Positions 52,831 to 61,499 of a DNA stretch of 64,000 nucleotides are shown here, one piece after another. Position numbers and translations under genes: made by a program. Each line of letters opens with the position of its first letter. The first letter of the stretch is position 1. The notes beneath the pieces were generated by a model. That model did not search any database, had not been told where the DNA came from, and was given only the letters and a program-made list of their open reading frames with translations. The DNA comes from Streptomyces sp. NBC_00271 (lineage in GTDB: Bacteria > Actinomycetota > Actinomycetes > Streptomycetales > Streptomycetaceae): contig NZ_CP108070.1 of assembly GCF_036178845.1 (NCBI RefSeq), positions 11,470,001 to 11,534,000 of the forward strand, read 5' to 3'.

Positions 52831-53589
52831 ATGGCTACGACCACGACCGACGACGCGTCTCCGACCGCCGTCGGGCCCAGATGGGCAAGCCTCGCCTCGA
52901 CCGACCCGCACGCCGTCGCGTCCTTCTACCGGGCCGTGCTGGGCTGGGCCATCACGGAGACCAGCGGTCGGCTGATCGCATCCGCCGCGGGCAAGCCGGT
53001 GGCCGACATAACCACGGCCGACGGGTTCGCCGGATGGCTCATCCACTTCGACGTCGACGACCTCGACACCGCATTGACCGCCGTCTCCGAGGCCGCGGGT
53101 GCGGTCCTGCCCTCGGCCGACGGCGGCTCCGTCGAAACCGCAGTCGTGACCGACCCCAACGGAACACGGTTCGCGCTCCGCGCGCCCGCCACACGGCACC
53201 GCGAGCGGCCCGCACACGGCACCCTCGCTTGGGGCGAACTGATCACCGACGACGTCGACACGTCTGCAGCGTTTTACCGCGACGCCTTCGGGTGGGGGCT
53301 CACAGGGCCGAGTGGTTCCCTCGGCCGCCGCGAGTGGCAGACGCACGGCAGATCTTTCTCCGGGCTCCTGCCACGGCCGCCGGCCATGCCGGCCGAGACC
53401 CCCGCGTACTGGGACGTGTACTTCGCCGTCGACGACATCGAGGCCGCCGCGACGGCCTCCACCGAACACGGCGGCACCCGGCTCATGCCGCCGATGCCGA
53501 TCGAGATCGGCACGATCACGGTCTTCCTCGACCCCGCGGGCGCCGTCTTCACACTCGTCCAGCTCACCACCGAGGAGGCCGCCGCGTGA
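52831..53589 (+). CDS. Two-domain VOC family protein
   Basis: The 252-aa protein has two glyoxalase-like halves. The first runs from RWASLASTDPHAVASFYRAV to VVTDPNGTRFALRAP; the second from GTLAWGELITDDVDTSAAFYRDAFGWG to PIEIGTITVFLDPAGAVFTLV. This is the layout of Streptomyces VOC proteins related to hydroxylases. GGAG lies 8 bases before ATG 52831. The frame is open upstream into the broken SDR, so a fusion is possible but unlikely. Its stop overlaps the next SDR start by GTGA, so the pair is coupled. Confidence 0.9.
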   Translation: MATTTTDDASPTAVGPRWASLASTDPHAVASFYRAVLGWAITETSGRLIASAAGKPVADITTADGFAGWLIHFDVDDLDTALTAVSEAAGAVLPSADGGSVETAVVTDPNGTRFALRAPATRHRERPAHGTLAWGELITDDVDTSAAFYRDAFGWGLTGPSGSLGRREWQTHGRSFSGLLPRPPAMPAETPAYWDVYFAVDDIEAAATASTEHGGTRLMPPMPIEIGTITVFLDPAGAVFTLVQLTTEEAAA

Positions 53590-54356
53590 CCACCAGCACC
53601 CACGACAAGCGAGACAAGGCCGGCAAGGTCGGGCTCGTCACCGGCGCCGGAGCCGGTCTCGGCGAAGCGGCCGCGAGGCGACTCGCCGCGGACGGCGCGC
53701 GTATCGTCGTCGCCGACCGTGACGCGGGGGCCGCCGAACGCGTTGCCGCGGAACCCCGCGCCGCCGGACACCTCGCATCCGCGTTCGCCGCGGACGTCCG
53801 CTCGTTCGACGACACCGAGCGGCTCGTCGCTTTCACCGTCACGACCTACGGCGCCCTCGACCTTGCCTTTAACAACGCCGGCATCACGCCCGGCCTGGTC
53901 GAGGTCCACGACATCGCTCTAAACGACTGGAACGACGTCATCACCATCAACCTGACCGGCGTCTTCCACAGCATGAAGGCCGAGATCGCCCACATGCTCG
54001 AAGCCGGCGGTGGGACCATCCTCAACATGGCCTCCACCGCCGGGGTGATGGCCCACGCCGGGCGGGCCGCATACTCGGCCTCCAAGCACGGCATCGTCGG
54101 GCTCACCCGCTCTGCCGCGGTCGAATACGCGCAGCGCGGCATCCGCGTCAACGCCGTCGCACCCGGTCCGATCGACGCACCGTCGGCACAAGCACTCCCG
54201 CCGGAGGTGCGCGCCTCCATCGCCGCGAAAACCGCGATGGGCCGCGTGGGCCAGGTCGACGAGGTCGCAGGCGTGGTGAGCTTCCTGCTGTCGGACGAAG
54301 CCGCCTTCGTCACCGGCTCCGTCTACGAGGTCAACGGCGGCCAGACCCAACTCTGA
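53586..54356 (+). CDS. Short-chain dehydrogenase/reductase (classical, complete)
   Basis: This complete 256-aa SDR has GLVTGAGAGLGEAAARRLA, ALDLAFNNAGITPGLVEVHD, ILNMASTAGVMAHAGRAAYSASKHGIVGLT (catalytic Ser, Tyr, Lys) and RVNAVAPGPIDAP. Its end is FVTGSVYEVNGGQTQL. It starts at GTG 53586, overlapping the VOC stop. It is the only intact SDR of the three in this row and probably carries the activity governed by the divergent XRE regulator. Confidence 0.93.
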   Translation: MTTSTHDKRDKAGKVGLVTGAGAGLGEAAARRLAADGARIVVADRDAGAAERVAAEPRAAGHLASAFAADVRSFDDTERLVAFTVTTYGALDLAFNNAGITPGLVEVHDIALNDWNDVITINLTGVFHSMKAEIAHMLEAGGGTILNMASTAGVMAHAGRAAYSASKHGIVGLTRSAAVEYAQRGIRVNAVAPGPIDAPSAQALPPEVRASIAAKTAMGRVGQVDEVAGVVSFLLSDEAAFVTGSVYEVNGGQTQL

Positions 54357-54407
54357 ACACCGCGCAGGCGGAGCACTCCTCAACAAGCTCGGCACCTACG
54401 TGCGGCC

Positions 54408-54660
54408 CAAAGCCCAGCGCCCCGGTCACCATCAAACGCAAGGAGCTGGTCACCCGGCTTCTGGCCGGGCGGTGCGAGGCATGCGGACGCGTCGACGAGG
54501 TGGAAGTCCACCACGACGCCAAACTCGCCGACCTCGGACGATCCGGGAACCGGCCGCCGTGGGCGGATCTCATGGCCGCACGACACTGCAAAACCCTCGT
54601 GGTCTGCGGAAGTTGTCACCGGGACATCCACGGCACAAGACCTGTGCCAGCACTCACGGA
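54408..54660 (+). pseudogene. Group II intron maturase, C-terminal HNH fragment
   Basis: The frame TIKRKELVTRLLAGRCEACGRVDEVEVHH, DAKLADLG, WADLMAARHCKTLVVCGSCHRDIHG is the HNH endonuclease end of group II intron reverse transcriptases (C-x-x-C, H-H, C-x-x-C-H-x-x-I-H). The reverse transcriptase part is absent apart from a possible LNKLGTYVRPKA stretch in another frame just upstream. Confidence 0.65.
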
Positions 54661-54969
54661 GGAGAGCTGGCGCTTTCCTTCGCTGGAGTCAGCGAGTCGC
54701 GTCCGTTCGCCCCGGACCGCGTGGTGTTGAAGACCGCGGCTAACAAAAAGGTGTTTGCCATCCTCAGCGGCCACGAGTTCCCGGACGACCAGGTGACAGT
54801 CAAGGCTGATCCCGAGCGGGTCGTTGAGTTGCTGGAACGCTTCGAGGCAGTGCACCCAGCGTACAAGCTGAACAGGCGACACTGGGTCAACATTTCGTTG
54901 GCCGGCGACGTCCCGGACGAACTGATCCAGAAGTTGATAGGGGACAGCCACGACCTGGTCGCACCATGA
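54661..54969 (+). pseudogene. MmcQ/YjbR family protein, 5'-truncated
   Basis: From GELALSFAGVSESRPFAPDR the frame continues VVLKTAANKKVFAILSG, VTVKADPERVVELLERFEAV, YKLNRRHWVNISLAGDVPDEL and LIGDSHDLVAP. This is the CyaY-like fold of MmcQ/YjbR proteins, nearly complete. Only the start codon and a few residues are lost, at the junction with the intron remnant. No in-frame start is suitably placed. Confidence 0.75.
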
Positions 54970-55154
54970 GCGGCGTGCATTCAGGAATTACGGGGGGACT
55001 ACCTTGCCTTCAAACTCGACGAGGGCGCTCCTGCGCACGCGAAGGCCCTTGCTCTTCCCGGCTCGGAGGCTCTTCCATGCCTCCGGCAAAAATGACGGTG
55101 GACCTGTGGATCCGACAGGCGATTCGTGAGGCCGTGGGGACACCGTAGTTCTCT

Positions 55155-55490
55155 GTGCGGTGGCTGCTGGAGGTCACCGCCACCGCAGCCCCCGCGGACC
55201 CAGCCGTCTTCGAGGAGCAGTGGCAACTGCTGTGCTTCGTCGCCCGGGTCTACTCGGTATCGCGGATATGGCGGGCGTATGTGGGTGTTCTTGATGTTCG
55301 GGCGCTCCGTGTCCTGCAGTGTCTGTATGAGGCTGCTCAGCGTTTTGGGACCGAGGTCCGTGTACAGGCGATCGCCGCTCCCGACACGTGGAAAGGGCCC
55401 TGTTTCAGCGACTCCGAGGAGCTGGCGGACCTCGTGACGGCACGGGCTGACCACGGCCGGTTGCTGGGGCAACCCCCTCTCCTGACGTAA
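55155..55490 (+). CDS. Hypothetical protein
   Basis: This 111-aa frame from GTG 55155 reads VRWLLEVTATAAPADPAVFEEQWQL, with RIWRAYVGVLDVRALRVLQC and DSEELADLVTARADHGRLL. It is strongly helical with good codon bias but no known motif. There is no clear ribosome-binding site, so it may be a fragment. The preceding bases (55000-55150) contain another short coding-like patch (LAFKLDEGAPAHAKALALPG) that I cannot name. Confidence 0.4.
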   Translation: MRWLLEVTATAAPADPAVFEEQWQLLCFVARVYSVSRIWRAYVGVLDVRALRVLQCLYEAAQRFGTEVRVQAIAAPDTWKGPCFSDSEELADLVTARADHGRLLGQPPLLT

Positions 55491-55499
55491 GGAGCGGCC

Positions 55500-55735
55500 A
55501 TTGGGCCGACGATCGGGGTGCGAAGTGGGTCGCCCCGGTAGGCGAACCGGCCGATGTGCTGAGCGGGCGTCTTACGGCCGTTGGGGCGGTGGAACGATGG
55601 ATGAACGGCGAAGCCCTGCGGCTGCGTGAGTGGCAGCTCGGTCCCGGACAGCCCACGCTTGTGCTTGAGCAGTTTTCCGCGGAGGAGTTCAATCTCATCG
55701 TGGATGATCGCGCGGACGTGCACTTCAGCTAGAAG
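55500..55735 (+). pseudogene. Unidentified coding-like stretch with internal TAG
   Basis: A plus frame reads WADDRGAKWVAPVGEPADVL, AVERWMNGEALRLREWQLG and AEEFNLIVDDRADVHFS, then TAG, then KDGRFYLGWFPLGRPG. The bias looks coding on both sides of the stop, but no family is recognised. This is most likely a decayed gene. Confidence 0.35.
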
Positions 55736-55848
55736 GACGGCCGCTTTTACCTCGGCTGGTTTCCGCTCGGTCGCCCCGGCACCGACGGGGAAGCAGAGCG
55801 CGCTGACGCTGTTTGGCCGCGGCCTGCACCGGCTGGTCCGGTCGCCAC

Positions 55849-56298
55849 TCACAGCAGGAGGTCGAAGACGGCTCGGGCGTCGTCCCAGTGCTGAGTCTGG
55901 GGGTTCTTCAGATCGGGGTGGAGGATCTTGAAGCTCTGGGCAAGGGCCAGGCTGAGTCCGCCGATGATGTCCGGATAGGCCGCCTCGGTCTCTTCGTCGG
56001 GCGTGCGGTCCAGAGCGGGGTGGGTGGCGAGCTGTTCCAGGATCGGCTTGAGTTCTACTTCCTGGTCGATCTTCTGGAAGTGGTGAATGCTCTCCTGCAG
56101 GCCTTTCGTGATCGGTAGGTCAGAGGTCCGGATGATGTCGCGCCCGTTGGCCTTGGCAGTGGCCTGGGCGACGGTCAGCAGATCGTAGAGCTTGGCGTCG
56201 ACGAAGTCGCTGTAGCGTTTGAGATCGTTCTTGTCGACGTCCAGCCCCGCGGCCGCGCGGAAGAACCTTTCGAACCTGGCGATGGACATCACAGTCAT
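55849..56298 (-). CDS. DUF1931 protein (double histone fold)
   Basis: This complete 149-aa protein reads MTVMSIARFERFFRAAAGLD, VDKNDLKRYSDFVDAKLYDLLTVAQATAKANGRDIIRTSDLPITKGL and DEETEAAYPDIIGGLSLALAQSF. The segment K-R-Y…F…D-L-L-x-x-A…A-x-x-x-G-R-D-x-I…D-L-P-I is histone-fold-like. The DUF1931 family (Aquifex 1R4V type) folds as two histone folds in one chain, resembling a histone dimer. GGAGG precedes ATG 56298. DNA binding is possible but not shown by sequence. Confidence 0.88.
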   Translation of the reverse strand: MTVMSIARFERFFRAAAGLDVDKNDLKRYSDFVDAKLYDLLTVAQATAKANGRDIIRTSDLPITKGLQESIHHFQKIDQEVELKPILEQLATHPALDRTPDEETEAAYPDIIGGLSLALAQSFKILHPDLKNPQTQHWDDARAVFDLLL

Positions 56299-56394
56299 GA
56301 CGGCAACCTCCGGCTGCGGGCGCCGGGGTGGCTCCCGGCCCCTGGGCTTCCCATTCAGCCTGGCCGACGGGACGCGGGAACGCATGCGCATGTC

Positions 56395-56940
56395 GGGCCC
56401 AATTAGCCTCCCTGTATTGCCCTGCCAGGCCCAGGTGTCCGACTGCCCGGGTAGTCGGACGGGCGTGCGGATCGACAGCAGCGTGAACACCGCGTCGCGG
56501 AGCGGCCCCACGTAAAGGGTGATCCTCCAGATGTCACTGCTCATGAGGCCGAACGCCGCGGTGGCGAACACGCCAGGGGGCGCTCGGGAGAGGCCGGTGA
56601 ACAGCAGCCAGGGCCGGTTGACGCGGACCAGCCTGCCTACCGCCCACCGGCTGAGGGGAGCGGCCCTCGGCGTGATCGGAGCGCTGGTCCCGGAGTCCGG
56701 CAACGCCCTGCCACCCGGGAGGATCCAGTACACCAGCGAGGCACCGCACTACGTCATCAGGCTGAGCATGGGCAGCGACAGCAGCGCGATGTGCTCCGGC
56801 GGGCCGATCATGGCGATGACGGGGCGGGTGTTGTCCCGGTAGGACAGGTCCGTCACCCTTCTTCAGTCGCTTCGCGACCTCCGTCGGCCATCCCGGATCG
56901 GCCACGAGGACGACATCGAGCTGGGGGTGAACAGGCGACG
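56395..56940 (-). pseudogene. Decayed membrane protein related to 59840-60070
   Basis: Reading leftward across frames: DVVLVADPGWPTEVAKRLKK, then TDLSYRDNTRPVIAMIGPPEHIALLSLP, and RPWLLFTGLSRAPPGVFATAAFG, LMSSDIWRITLYVGPL. These are successive parts of one Streptomyces family (an extracellular-looking domain, then a transmembrane pair). They lie in at least two frames with a TAG or TGA between them, and the centre is missing. Confidence 0.65.
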
Positions 56941-57056
56941 CTGGGGCGCGGTCATCGATTGCCCTGTACGCGAGGGTGCCGGTTTGTGGGTGTGGGTCGG
57001 CCCGGGGTCGCGCGGCCGACGCGACCCGGCAGGGCGTTCCGGCTAGGCTCACATCC

Positions 57057-59279
57057 GTGAGGTGGCTGCGGGCCTTCGGGGAGGTCGTGCGATCCGGGCT
57101 CACGATCGAGGAGGCGCGGCTGGAGCCCCTGCTCGCGCTGCGCACGGCCGCTGGGGTGGCGATCGTCATCGGGCCGGCGCTGTGGCTGGTCTCCCCTGCC
57201 TATGCCGCGTCCGCCGCCCTCGGTGCCTACTCCGCGGGTGGGGCCACCTTCCAGCGCACCTGGCGTCCACGCAAGGTGATCGCGCTCGGCGCGGGCGCGG
57301 GTCTGGCGCTCAGTACCTTCGTGGGCTACCTGGCGGCGGGACGACTCGTGACGTTCCTCCCACTGCTGGCCGTATGGGCCTTTGTCGCGGGGATGGCGTG
57401 GGCCGTCGGATCGACCGCTGGGATCGTCGCAGCGACGACGGTCGGCAGCATGCTGGTGACCATCACCCTGCCCACGAGCGTCGGGCGAGCCCTGGAGCAC
57501 GCCGGGGTCATCGCGCTCGGAGGCGTGGTGCAGGCCGTGCTGATCTTGCTGTTCCCGATCCGCCGTTGGGGGGCGCATCGTGACGCGCTCGCCGACGCCC
57601 TGGCCGCCGTGGCGGACTACGCCCGCCGGCTGCGGCACGACCCGGCGGCCCCGTTCGACCCGGAGCCGTTGATGACGGCCCGGGACGCGGCCGCCGTGAC
57701 GCCATCACAGGCCCGCACCCGTCCCCCCATCCTCCACGGCCCCCGGGGACTCGCCGAGCGCATTCGGCCGGTCGTCGCCGCGCTCGCCGACCCGGACGTC
57801 GGCGCCCCGGCGGAGGGACCCGGGCGGGACCGCGCGCGGGAGTTGCTCGACGCGGCCGCCGACGTCCTGGATGCGGCCGCCCGTTCGATCCGCCGCGGCA
57901 CTCCCGCCGAGGTTCCACCTAGGAGCGCGGACGTCCTGCGCGTCGACGAGGAGCAGGAGGTGCTGGAGGGGCCCGCGCGGCAGGCCGCCGACCGGCTCGT
58001 GGAACTGCTCGGCGAGGCGTTGGAGATCGCCGGGAGCGGCGGCGCGCGCGGGAAGACGCCCAAGCCGCCCGGCCCCGCGGACGCCCAGTTCCTGGTGCGC
58101 CCGACTATGTTCCGGCTGGTCCCGATCGTCGTCCGGGCGGTCCGCCGTGAGCTCCGCCGGGACTCGCCCGTGTTCCGGCACGCCGTCCGCCTGGCGGCGG
58201 TGGCCACGCTCGGCTACCTGATCGCCGCCCGGCTGCCCCTGGGCCACGGCTACTGGGCGCCCATCACCTCGGTGATGGTGATGCGGCCGGACTTCCACCG
58301 GACGTACGCGCGCGCGGTGGCCCGTCTCGCCGGGACCCTGGCGGGGGTTGCGCTCGCCACCGGGATGGTGCGGGCCCTGGGCCCGGATGCCCATGTGTTC
58401 GGCGCGCTGGCGGTGGTCTCGGCGGGCCTGTCGTACACGCTGAACCGTACCGGCTACGCATACTCCCAGTGCTTCACTGCCGCATACGTCGTCTTCCTGC
58501 TCGGCATGGGCGGCCAGGCATGGGAGCAGACGGTCCCGGAGCGGGTGGTGCTCACCCTGCTCGGCGGGGCCCTGGCAATGCTGGCGTATGTGGTGTTCCC
58601 CGCATGGGAGACGCCCCGGCTGGCGGGCCGGCTTGCGGACTGGCTCGCCGCCAACGGCCGCTACGCGGCCGCGGTGCTCCGCAGCTACGCCGAACCGACC
58701 CGGGAGCATCGCGCCGACATGCGCAGGGCACTGCTGGCGAGCAGGGAGGCACGTGCCGCCTGGCGGGAGGCATACGACCGGGCAAGGCAGGAACCGGTCC
58801 GCCCCAGGGGTCTGACGTCGCGCGAGGCGGAGGAGGCGCAGGAGGCGCTCGAGGGGTTCGGCCGGGCGGCGATGCTCATGGAGAGCCATGTCCCGCGGGC
58901 CGACAGCCGTTTCGTCCCCGAGGCGGAGCGGTTCGCCGAGGCCCTGGAGGCGGACACCGCGCAGGCGGCAGTCGACGTGCGCGAGCACAGGAATCCGGAC
59001 TGGAGGCGCGTGGAGGAGGCGCTCCACGCGTGGGAGGGCTCCGCCGCCGGGGACCGGAGCCCGGTGGTGCGGCGCGGGGCGGAACTGCAGAAGCAAGCCT
59101 TGGAGGACCTTGCGACGGCCGTGAGCCGCACACCTCTGGAACGGGACGTCGGCTCTGCTCGCGAGGAGCAGCGGGTGCGGGCGGCTGTGACGGGGGAAGG
59201 TACGGATCAGGACCCGCGCCCCGGGGTGGGTGACGGCGCCGGCGGCGGGGGGCGCCGCGCCTCCTGGAGCGGGAAGTAG
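57057..59279 (+). CDS. FUSC family (aromatic acid exporter-like) membrane protein
   Basis: The 740-aa protein is built from two similar halves. An N-terminal six-helix block (LLALRTAAGVAIVIGPALWL through VVQAVLILLFPI) is followed by a soluble stretch. A second block (HAVRLAAVATLGYLIAARLP, HGYWAPITSVMVMRPDFHRT, LLGGALAMLAYVVFPAWETP) and a long charged helical C-terminus complete it. This matches FUSC/YccS-like exporters. GTG 57057 follows a TAGGCT -10-like box by 10 bases and has no Shine-Dalgarno, so the mRNA is probably leaderless. Its 3' end overlaps the convergent PsiE gene by 73 bp. Confidence 0.9.
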   Translation: MRWLRAFGEVVRSGLTIEEARLEPLLALRTAAGVAIVIGPALWLVSPAYAASAALGAYSAGGATFQRTWRPRKVIALGAGAGLALSTFVGYLAAGRLVTFLPLLAVWAFVAGMAWAVGSTAGIVAATTVGSMLVTITLPTSVGRALEHAGVIALGGVVQAVLILLFPIRRWGAHRDALADALAAVADYARRLRHDPAAPFDPEPLMTARDAAAVTPSQARTRPPILHGPRGLAERIRPVVAALADPDVGAPAEGPGRDRARELLDAAADVLDAAARSIRRGTPAEVPPRSADVLRVDEEQEVLEGPARQAADRLVELLGEALEIAGSGGARGKTPKPPGPADAQFLVRPTMFRLVPIVVRAVRRELRRDSPVFRHAVRLAAVATLGYLIAARLPLGHGYWAPITSVMVMRPDFHRTYARAVARLAGTLAGVALATGMVRALGPDAHVFGALAVVSAGLSYTLNRTGYAYSQCFTAAYVVFLLGMGGQAWEQTVPERVVLTLLGGALAMLAYVVFPAWETPRLAGRLADWLAANGRYAAAVLRSYAEPTREHRADMRRALLASREARAAWREAYDRARQEPVRPRGLTSREAEEAQEALEGFGRAAMLMESHVPRADSRFVPEAERFAEALEADTAQAAVDVREHRNPDWRRVEEALHAWEGSAAGDRSPVVRRGAELQKQALEDLATAVSRTPLERDVGSAREEQRVRAAVTGEGTDQDPRPGVGDGAGGGGRRASWSGK

Positions 59280-59740
59280 TCTCCCGGCCGCGTTGAGCGC
59301 CGCCACACCCACACGTACGTCGCTGTCGCCATCACGAGGATCAGCCCCGCCAGGATGAGCAGTTCGATCCCCTCGACGTTCCACCGGAAGGACTTCTCCG
59401 CTTCGGCCGTCACGATGAGCACCTTGCGGATGCCGGCAATCAGGCCGACGACGAGGAACGGCTCGGCGTCAAGGGTCTGGTTCCTGATGGTGAGGCGGAC
59501 GGTGTGGAGCAGCTCGGCCACGATGAACAGCACAAGGCCGTTGTCCAGGGCGGAGAGAACGACCGTCTCCTCGCGGTACGGCCCCTGGATCGACCTGATG
59601 ACGTCGTGGACGACCCCGACGGTCAGGAGCCCCGCGAGCAGTACGAGGAGCGCCGCGACGACGAGGTGGATGCCGTCCTCGATGAGCTGTAGGAGGCCCT
59701 GTACCCGGCCGCCCTCGATCTTCGGGAGAATGGGTCGCAC
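59207..59740 (-). CDS. PsiE family membrane protein
   Basis: The 177-aa protein has four transmembrane helices: [54 protein letters not shown] and [20 protein letters not shown]. This is the phosphate-starvation-inducible PsiE layout with the conserved E-L-L-H-T and I-A-x-I-R-K. It starts at GTG 59740. The Pro-rich C-terminus overlaps the end of the FUSC gene on the other strand. Confidence 0.9.
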   Translation of the reverse strand: MRPILPKIEGGRVQGLLQLIEDGIHLVVAALLVLLAGLLTVGVVHDVIRSIQGPYREETVVLSALDNGLVLFIVAELLHTVRLTIRNQTLDAEPFLVVGLIAGIRKVLIVTAEAEKSFRWNVEGIELLILAGLILVMATATYVWVWRRSTRPGDYFPLQEARRPPPPAPSPTPGRGS

Positions 59741-59839
59741 AGTCAGCGTGCTAGGGGCGCCCCGGCCCGCAGGCGCGGCGTGCTGCCGAACGGGTGGACG
59801 AGCGGATCCCTCCCTGTTGTGGCAGCTCGGGGGAAGCGG

Positions 59840-60070
59840 CGAGGCGCGACATCACCGAGACCTACCCGGCGGCAGGACGAGGGTGTACGGGGCGGCCCGA
59901 CGCGGACACGACTCGTCCGCCGCCAGGGGCGCCGTCACGGTGTCCGCCTGCCAGCGGATGCCCCTGGCGATGCGGCGGCGTAGATCCGCCGGCAGGCGGG
60001 GGGCGAGGTCCCGGGCCATCTCGGAGGGCAGGCCCGGGTCGGCGACCAGCACGAACCGCAGGTTCCCCGA
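59840..60070 (-). pseudogene. Membrane protein family fragment, N-terminal domain
   Basis: The frame [52 protein letters not shown] is the N-terminal domain of the same family as 56395-56940 (LVADPG-x-P-x-E-x-A). It ends in drifted sequence near 59850 and is cut at 60070 by the secY fragment. Confidence 0.65.
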
Positions 60071-60076
60071 GGATGG

Positions 60077-60338
60077 TGGCTTCATCCCGGGCATCCGGGT
60101 TGGCCGACCGACCGCTGAGTACGTCAGTTACGTGCTCAACAGGATCACCTGGCCGGGTTCGCTTTATCTGGGTCTGATCGCTCTCGTACCGACAATGGCG
60201 TTGGTGGGCTTCGGGGCAAGCCAGAACTTCCCGTTCGGCGGAACCAGCATCCTGATCATCGTGGGTGTCGGTCTCGAGACGGTGAAGCAGATCGAGAGCC
60301 AGCTCCAGCAGCGCAATTACGAAGGGTTCCTCCGCTGA
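60077..60338 (+). pseudogene. secY: SecY translocase subunit, C-terminal fragment
   Basis: [63 protein letters not shown] and [20 protein letters not shown] are the last two helices and tail of actinobacterial SecY, 87 residues with no start. The TGATG overlap with adk is that of the ribosomal-protein (spc) operon. The essential complete copy must lie elsewhere. Confidence 0.93.
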
Positions 60339-60994
60339 TGCGAATCGTCCTCGTCGGGCCGCCGGGCGCCGGTAAGGGAACGCAAGCCGTTCGCCTCGCT
60401 GAGAAGCTGCGCGTCCCGCACATCTCCACGGGCGACCTGTTCCGAGCCAACATCAGCCAGCAGACCGAGCTGGGCAAGCTAGCGAAGTCCTACATGGACG
60501 CCGGCAACCTCGTCCCGGACGAGGTCACCATCGCCATGGTCAAGGACCGCATGGAGCAGCCGGACGCCGAGGGCGGCTTCCTGCTGGACGGCTTCCCACG
60601 CAACGTGCAGCAGGCGGAGGCGCTGGACCAGCTCCTGGAGACCGAGGGCATCAAGCTGGACGCGGTCCTGGTCCTGGAGGTCCCCGAGGACGAGGTCGTC
60701 AAGCGGATCGCCGGCCGGCGCATCTGCCGTAACGACTCCTCCCACGTGTTCCACGTGACGTACAACCCGCCGAAGACGGAGGGCGTGTGCGACGTCTGTG
60801 GCGGTGAGCTGTACCAGCGCGAAGACGACTCCGAGGAGACGGTACGTACGCGGCTGGAGGTCTACCACACGCAGACCGAGCCGATCATCGCCTACTACAA
60901 GGCGCAGGGCCTGGTCGTGACGATCTCCTCCCTGGGCCCCGTGGACAAGATCACGCAACGGGCCCTGAAAGCCCTCAAGCGCGACGACGCGTAG
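60338..60994 (+). CDS. adk: Adenylate kinase, complete extra copy
   Basis: This intact 218-aa adenylate kinase has the P-loop GPPGAGKGTQ, HISTGDLFRANI, GFLLDGFPRNVQQAEALD and RRICRNDSSHVFHVTYNPPK (LID start). CDVCGGELYQREDDSEETVRTRLEVYH and YKAQGLVVTI follow. It converts ATP and AMP to 2 ADP in the cytoplasm. In Streptomyces adk follows secY and precedes map and infA; here only the 3' end of secY is present and map is replaced by IS debris. It is therefore almost surely a second copy. All catalytic residues are retained, but there is no native promoter in view. Confidence 0.95.
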   Translation: MRIVLVGPPGAGKGTQAVRLAEKLRVPHISTGDLFRANISQQTELGKLAKSYMDAGNLVPDEVTIAMVKDRMEQPDAEGGFLLDGFPRNVQQAEALDQLLETEGIKLDAVLVLEVPEDEVVKRIAGRRICRNDSSHVFHVTYNPPKTEGVCDVCGGELYQREDDSEETVRTRLEVYHTQTEPIIAYYKAQGLVVTISSLGPVDKITQRALKALKRDDA

Positions 60995-61137
60995 CTATTA
61001 CGGGGTCCAAGACCTGGTATGACGCCAGGTCGCCTAGCAGTTGCTCCAAGTCAGCGATGGTGGTCGCACCGTCGCCACGGGTCCACGATCGTGGGGCCAA
61101 CCACCAAAGCTATGTCGGCCTGCCTAGTGCCGCACTA

Positions 61138-61480
61138 GGCAACGTTCGCCCTGTCGACGACGGTGCGTAGGCGCCGGTCGTCGGCATGGTGGTTTCGCCA
61201 GATGATGTAGCGGCGGATCATGCTGCCCTGTTGCTTGTGGTCGGCGTGGTCGGTGCCGTCGAGGGGGAAGTAGCAGGGTGCGCAGGTAGTGGCAGAACTC
61301 CAGGAACTGGGTGCGCTTCTTGACCGGCTTGATGTGTCCGTAGAACTTGTCTTTGGCCAGGTCGAGTGCGGCGAACAGGTGCCGCACTCCGCCGTAGCGG
61401 TGGTAGGTGGCTCGGCGCCTGCGGCGGGGTTCGCGGTCGGGGTCCTTGTGCCTGCCGCCGCGCTCGGCCCGCTGGCGTCC
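61138..61480 (-). pseudogene. IS630-family transposase with internal deletion
   Basis: The reverse frames give REPRRRRRATYHRYGGVRHL, FAALDLAKDKFYGHIKPVKK and RTQFLEFCHYLRT. They then jump, in another frame, to LDGTDHADHKQQGSMIRRYI and IWRNHHADDRRLRTVVDRANVA, the native C-terminus. The middle, with the catalytic D-N-x-x-x-H segment, is deleted. Confidence 0.75.
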
Positions 61481-61499
61481 GGGCACCAGGCCGTCCTGA

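Noticed and set aside
51509..54356. SDR and VOC genes considered as a natural-product cluster
   Set aside because: There is no synthase, cyclase or carrier protein; two SDRs are broken; the XRE-SDR pairing is a common stand-alone arrangement.
57705..59384. A 559-codon minus-strand open frame across the FUSC gene
   Set aside because: It is a shadow of the FUSC protein: low-complexity Arg/Gly/His content with no motifs or ribosome-binding site.
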